Of a stretch of DNA of 10,203 bases, positions 6,298 to 10,203 are shown piece after piece (within the stretch, counting starts at the first letter, position 1; each line of letters begins with the position of its first letter). The stretch is from the NCBI GenBank assembly GCA_937957805.1, contig CALFXW010000232.1, positions 1 to 10,203 of the forward strand, in the 5' to 3' direction. The notes beneath the pieces were generated by a model. It was given only the letters and a program-made list of their open reading frames with translations, had not been told where the DNA came from and did no database searches. The position numbers and the translations under genes are program-made. Origin of the DNA: an uncultured Sphingopyxis sp. (GTDB taxonomy: Bacteria; Pseudomonadota; Alphaproteobacteria; Sphingomonadales; Sphingomonadaceae).

Positions 6298-6396
6298 TAA
6301 TTGAACCATCTCCTGCTTTCGCAGGAGCACTAATTGAACCATCTCCTGCATACGCCGGAGCACTAATTGAAACATCTCCTGCATACGCCGGAGCAC
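6271..6396 (-). repeat. Right palindrome array, 4 copies, 33-bp period
   Basis: Plus-strand hairpin cores begin at 6277, 6310, 6343 and 6376. Read on the minus strand, each unit is the same 21-base hairpin part as on the left, followed by a 12-base linker ATG(G/T)TTCAATTA. The two copies nearest the nuclease are variant B (GAAA tip) and the two outer ones are variant A (GTAT). The outermost unit begins 10 bases after the sucB stop codon, so it will be in the 3' part of the sucAB message and may protect it or influence read-through. No T-run follows the stems, which argues against a simple terminator. Confidence 0.92.
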
Positions 6397-6405
6397 GGGA
6401 CATGG

Positions 6406-7599
6406 TCACAAATCAACCAGCAAGCGGCCGGGATCTTCAATTGCTTCTTTGATGGTTTTCAAAAATGTCACCGCTTCACGGCCATCGACCAGCCGATGGT
6501 CATAGCTGAGCGCGAGATACATCATCGGGCGGATGACAATCTGGCCGCCGCGCACCACCGGGCGATCCTCTATCCGGTGGAGGCCGAGCACCGCCGACTG
6601 CGGCGGGTTGATAATCGGCGTCGACATCAGCCCGCCGAAAACCCCGCCGTTGGATATGGTAAAGGTGCCGCCCGTCATATCCTCCATCGTCAGGCTGCCA
6701 TCCTTGGCGCGGCGACCAAGGTCGCCAATCGCGCGTTCAATGTCGGCAAAGCCCATCTGATCGACATTGCGCACGACGGGCACGACAAGGCCATTGGGGG
6801 CGCTGACCGCCACCGAAATGTCGAGATAGTCGTGATAGACAATCTCATCCCCATCAATCCGCGCGTTGACGGCAGGAATGTCGCGCGCGGCAAGCGCGGT
6901 TGCCTTGGCAAAAAAGCTCATAAAGCCGAGCCGGACGCCATGTTTTTTCTCAAACATGTCGCGATAACGTTCGCGCATCGCCATGACTTCGCCCATGTCG
7001 CAGTCATTGAAGGTGGTGAGCATTGCGGCGGTATTTTGCGCCTCTTTCAAACGGCGGGCGATGGTCTGGCGCAGCCGCGTCATCTTGACCCGTTCTTCGC
7101 GTCGTTCACCGCTTGCAGCCACGGGTGCCGCCGCAGCAGCAGCGGGTGCGGCGGGCGCATCACCCGCGCGCTTGGCCGCGCCCAGCACATCTTCCTTGGT
7201 CAAGCGGCCATCCTTGCCCGTGCCGACAACCTTGGCCGGGTCAATCCCGTGTTCGAGCACCGCGCGGCGCACCGCTGGCGACAGGGTCTGCGCCGAAGCG
7301 GCAACTGTGGCGGCGCCAGGAGCCGGGGCCGGCGCGGATGGAGCAGCAGCGGGCGCAACGCCCGCATCCTCCACCACGCCCAGCACCGCGCCGACGCCAA
7401 CCGTTTCACCCTCTGCCACCAGATGCTGGCCCATCACCCCGGCGACGGGCGACGGCACTTCGACCGCCACCTTGTCGGTTTCGAGGCTGGCGACCGGCTC
7501 GTCGAGCGCGACGGGCTCGCCAGGCTTTTTCAACCATTGGCCCAGCGTCGCTTCGCTGACGCTTTCGCCCAGGGTCGGGACTTTGATTTCGCTAGCCAT
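6406..7599 (-). CDS. sucB: 2-oxoglutarate dehydrogenase E2, dihydrolipoyllysine succinyltransferase
   Basis: This is the core subunit of the 2-oxoglutarate dehydrogenase complex; it moves the succinyl group from the E1 product to CoA. The 397-residue protein has one N-terminal lipoyl domain with the lipoylated lysine in ETDKVAVE (K43). A first Ala/Pro linker (about 80-103) is followed by the peripheral-subunit-binding domain (about 105-141, LSPAVRR to LTKEDVL). A second linker rich in alanine (about 147-163) leads to the catalytic domain. SYDHRLVDG (365-373) contains the active-site H368 and D372. TFNDCDMGEVMAMRERYRD (196-214) is characteristic of the succinyl- rather than acetyltransferase. 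ATG 7599 has AAAGG eight bases upstream and follows the sucA stop by three bases, so the two are one operon. Confidence 0.98.
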   Translation of the reverse strand: MASEIKVPTLGESVSEATLGQWLKKPGEPVALDEPVASLETDKVAVEVPSPVAGVMGQHLVAEGETVGVGAVLGVVEDAGVAPAAAPSAPAPAPGAATVAASAQTLSPAVRRAVLEHGIDPAKVVGTGKDGRLTKEDVLGAAKRAGDAPAAPAAAAAAPVAASGERREERVKMTRLRQTIARRLKEAQNTAAMLTTFNDCDMGEVMAMRERYRDMFEKKHGVRLGFMSFFAKATALAARDIPAVNARIDGDEIVYHDYLDISVAVSAPNGLVVPVVRNVDQMGFADIERAIGDLGRRAKDGSLTMEDMTGGTFTISNGGVFGGLMSTPIINPPQSAVLGLHRIEDRPVVRGGQIVIRPMMYLALSYDHRLVDGREAVTFLKTIKEAIEDPGRLLVDL

Positions 7600-7602
7600 G
7601 GT

Positions 7603-10203
7603 TCAAACCTTTTTTCTGGAACGGCGAATTTCAGCGCGCACGGAAAGGCCGAGTGCATCGGCAACCAGCGCGCCCTGCTCTGTTTGGTGACGGCTCATCA
7701 GCCCGGTGGCGGGCGATGCGCTGGCCGCGCGCCCGGCATAGCGCGCGCGCAAACCCGGCTTGCCTGCTGCGGCCAAAGCCTCCTCTATCAGCGGCTCAAC
7801 AAAGAAATATGCGCCATTGTTGCGCGGTTCTTCCTGACACCAGACGACTTCTTCCAAGGCGGTCATCCGTTTCAGCCGTTCAACCAGCGGTTCGCCCGGA
7901 AATGGGTAAAGCTGTTCGATGCGGATGATGGTGACATCATCCAGCTCGGCGGCATCGCGCGCCTCCATCAAATCATAGCCGACCTTGCCCGAACAGAGTA
8001 CGGCGCGGCGCACCTTTGCATCGGCGGGCGGTGTGCGGTCGGACATGATGCGGCGAAAATGGCTTTCCCCGATGAAATCGCTGCGCAGCGACACCGCCAA
8101 TTTGTGCCGCAGCAGCGATTTGGGCGTCATGATGATCAACGGTTTACGGAAGGGCCGCAGCATTTGCCGGCGCAGCACATGGAAATAATTGCTGGGCGTC
8201 GAGATGTTGCACACCTGAATGTTGTCGCTGGCGCACAGTTGCAGGAACCGTTCGAGCCGCGCCGAACTATGTTCCGGCCCCTGCCCCTCATAACCATGGG
8301 GGAGGAGGAGGACGAGGCCGTTGGCCCGCAGCCATTTCGCCTCACCCGCCGCGATGAACTGATCAATCATGATCTGCGCGCCATTGGCAAAGTCGCCAAA
8401 TTGCGCTTCCCACAGCACCAATGCCTTGGGGTCGGCCATGGCATAGCCATATTCAAAGCCAAGCACGCCATATTCGGACAAGGGGCTGTCGAGCACCTGA
8501 AAACGCCCGTGCGGCACGGTCGCCAGCGGGACGTAACGATGTTCATCCTTTTGGTCGATCCACACCGCATGGCGCTGCGAAAATGTGCCGCGCCCCGAAT
8601 CCTGCCCCGACAGGCGCACCTGATACCCCTCTGACACCAGACTGCCAAAGGCGAGCGATTCAGCGGTTGCCCAGTCGAAAATTTCCTTGTCTGATTTGTC
8701 GGCAAACATCGCCGCGCGCCCGTCAATCACGCGGCGCAATGTCTTGTGCACCTCCAGATCGTCGGGCACCGTGGTCAAAGTACGGCCAAGGCCGTCGAAT
8801 AATTTGTCGCTGACGCCGGTTGCGATGTTGCGCCGCGCCCCCTCCGGATCGGCGGGCATGTGCAGCCCCGACCATCGGCCGGCGAACCAATCCGCCTTGT
8901 TGGGCTTATAATCCTTACCCGCCGCAAATTCTTCTTCGAGGTGCGCGATATATTGCGCCCGGTGCCCATCGGCCCATGCGCCATCAATCACCCCCTGATC
9001 GACGAGGCGCGCGCCATAAAGCAACGACACCGCCGGATGCTGACGGATGCGCGCATACATCAGCGGCTGGGTAAAGCTCGGCTCGTCCCCCTCATTATGG
9101 CCAAAGCGGCGGTAACACCACATGTCGATGACCACGTCGCGTTTGAACTGCTGTCGGAAATCGAGCGCCAATTTGCAGGCAAAGGTCACCGCTTCGGGAT
9201 CATCACCGTTGACGTGCAAAATGGGGGCCTGCACCCCTTTGGCCACATCGCTGGGATAAGGTGACGATCTGGCAAATTGCGGGCTTGTTGTGAAACCAAT
9301 CTGGTTATTTACGATGAAGTGCAGGCAGCCGCCGGTATTATAGCCGCGTATCCCCGAAAAGCCCAAACATTCCCAGACTATTCCCTGGCCCGCAAAGGCC
9401 GCATCGCCGTGGATGAGCACGGGCAGCACCGTTGCATGGTCGGCCAGATCATCGCGCATCACCTGTTGCGCGCGCACCTTGCCCAGAACGACGGGGTTTA
9501 CCGCCTCCAGATGGCTGGGGTTGGGCACCAGGCTCATATGCACTTTAATGCCGTCAAATTCGCGGTCGGTGCTGGTGCCGAGGTGATATTTGACATCGCC
9601 CGAACCCGCCACATCTTCGGGGTTGGCGCTACCACCCTGAAATTCGTGGAAAATCACGCGATAGGGTTTGCCCATGACGGTGGCGAGCATGTTGAGCCGC
9701 CCACGGTGCGCCATGCCGTAAACGATTTCCTTGACGCCATATTGGCCGCCATATTTGATAATCGCTTCCATCGCCGGGATCATCGATTCCCCGCCGTCCA
9801 GCCCGAAACGCTTGGTGCCGACATATTTGCGGGCGAGGAATTTTTCATATTCCTCCGCCTCTATCACTTTGGAAAGGATGGCTTTCTTCCCCTCCGGCGT
9901 GAAATCAATCGCCTTGTCCGCGCCCTCCATCCTGTCCTGCAGGAAGCGGCGTTCCTCGACATCGGCGATGTGCATATATTCAAGGCCGACGGGGCCGCAA
10001 TAATTGGCCTGCAAAATGCCGACGATTTCGCGGATGGTCGCGCTTTGCCGCCCCAATACGCCGCCGATATGGACGGGCACATCCAGTTCCGCACCCGAAA
10101 AGCCGTGATATTCGGGGGTCAGATCGGCCGGAACCTCCTGTTTGGAAAGGCCCAGCGGGTCGAGTTTCGCCGCCAGATGCCCGCGCACGCGATAGGTGCG
10201 GAT
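7603..10203 (-). CDS. sucA: 2-oxoglutarate dehydrogenase E1 (5' end cut by the window)
   Basis: This thiamine-diphosphate enzyme decarboxylates 2-oxoglutarate and succinylates the lipoyl group of E2. The 866 residues visible begin in the conserved IRTYRVRGHLAAKLDPLG; the frame is open to the edge. The GTG at 10188 is therefore internal, not the start, and about 70-80 N-terminal residues are missing compared with the usual length, including the segment that contacts E2. Recognisable parts, numbered from the window edge, are MAHRGRLN (about 164-171), the cofactor/Mg motif HGDAAFAGQG (265-274) continuing to VNNQIGFTT, GHNEGDEPS (368-376), HGYEGQGPEHSSARLERFLQ in the transketolase-like second half, and the C-terminal EEPRNNGAY. 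No frameshift or missing motif is seen. Its promoter lies outside the window. Confidence 0.98.
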   Translation of the reverse strand: MRTYRVRGHLAAKLDPLGLSKQEVPADLTPEYHGFSGAELDVPVHIGGVLGRQSATIREIVGILQANYCGPVGLEYMHIADVEERRFLQDRMEGADKAIDFTPEGKKAILSKVIEAEEYEKFLARKYVGTKRFGLDGGESMIPAMEAIIKYGGQYGVKEIVYGMAHRGRLNMLATVMGKPYRVIFHEFQGGSANPEDVAGSGDVKYHLGTSTDREFDGIKVHMSLVPNPSHLEAVNPVVLGKVRAQQVMRDDLADHATVLPVLIHGDAAFAGQGIVWECLGFSGIRGYNTGGCLHFIVNNQIGFTTSPQFARSSPYPSDVAKGVQAPILHVNGDDPEAVTFACKLALDFRQQFKRDVVIDMWCYRRFGHNEGDEPSFTQPLMYARIRQHPAVSLLYGARLVDQGVIDGAWADGHRAQYIAHLEEEFAAGKDYKPNKADWFAGRWSGLHMPADPEGARRNIATGVSDKLFDGLGRTLTTVPDDLEVHKTLRRVIDGRAAMFADKSDKEIFDWATAESLAFGSLVSEGYQVRLSGQDSGRGTFSQRHAVWIDQKDEHRYVPLATVPHGRFQVLDSPLSEYGVLGFEYGYAMADPKALVLWEAQFGDFANGAQIMIDQFIAAGEAKWLRANGLVLLLPHGYEGQGPEHSSARLERFLQLCASDNIQVCNISTPSNYFHVLRRQMLRPFRKPLIIMTPKSLLRHKLAVSLRSDFIGESHFRRIMSDRTPPADAKVRRAVLCSGKVGYDLMEARDAAELDDVTIIRIEQLYPFPGEPLVERLKRMTALEEVVWCQEEPRNNGAYFFVEPLIEEALAAAGKPGLRARYAGRAASASPATGLMSRHQTEQGALVADALGLSVRAEIRRSRKKV

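Larger units (their letters stand above)
5775..6396. mobile_element. GIY-YIG nuclease gene flanked by mirrored palindrome arrays (putative REP-type element)
   Basis: The unit consists of five palindromes on the left (5775-5929), a GIY-YIG gene (5966-6259) and four palindromes on the right (6271-6396). The left copies are read on the plus strand and the right copies on the minus strand, so both arrays point inward. The innermost pair forms a perfect 27-bp inverted repeat. On both sides the outer hairpins carry GTAT loops and the inner ones GAAA loops. This arrangement resembles a short insertion element that has grown tandem end repeats. No transposase is present, so movement by the GIY-YIG protein or by host functions is inference. 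It sits between sucB and lpdA and starts 10 bases after the sucB stop codon. Confidence 0.6.

Noticed and set aside
5775..6396. CRISPR array
   Set aside because: The units are regular, but the segments between hairpins are 11-12 bases and the same within each side, so there are no variable spacers; no cas gene is present.
6367..8634. Plus-strand 755-residue open frame
   Set aside because: It is wholly antisense to sucB and part of sucA. Long antisense frames are common in GC-rich coding DNA, and its composition (His/Arg rich) matches no family.
10186..10188. GTG as sucA start codon
   Set aside because: Conserved E1 sequence (IRTYR) continues upstream to the window edge, so the gene is cut, not started here.

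Overview
The window is a piece of a GC-rich alphaproteobacterial chromosome. The TCA-cycle proteins and the hairpin repeat with a GAAA tip suggest a member of the Sphingomonadales (Sphingopyxis/Sphingorhabdus-like). That placement rests on protein style and repeat type only; no marker gene is present.

Left edge (1-165): the minus strand encodes the N-terminal part of a ParB-domain protein that runs off the window. It lies antisense to the beginning of sppA. sppA itself (plus strand, to 1987) encodes a full-length 67-kDa-type signal peptide peptidase. Two genes conserved on opposite strands over the same bases are unlikely, so this looks like a rearrangement or mobile-element boundary, or a sppA start that is really further in.

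Middle (2079-5728, minus strand): after a short convergent gap with two inverted repeats comes a tight gene string. In transcription order it is lpd (dihydrolipoyl dehydrogenase, E3), a PepSY membrane protein, a TRIC/UPF0126 membrane protein and an alpha/beta hydrolase. Gaps are 1, 2 and 26 bases.

Island (5775-6396): a small GIY-YIG nuclease gene sits between two arrays of short palindromes that face each other. The innermost copies form a perfect 27-bp inverted repeat. On both sides the outer copies are one hairpin variant and the inner copies another, so the arrangement is mirrored around the gene. Each side has its own linker (32-bp period on the left, 33-bp on the right). This is the most unusual structure in the window and looks like a nuclease-associated REP-type element.

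Right (6406-10203, minus strand): sucB and sucA (5' end cut by the window) encode E2 and E1 of 2-oxoglutarate dehydrogenase. With lpd they supply all three subunits of the complex. The GIY-YIG island separates sucAB from lpd and lies on the same coding strand, so its hairpins probably fall inside, or between, the sucAB and lpd transcripts.
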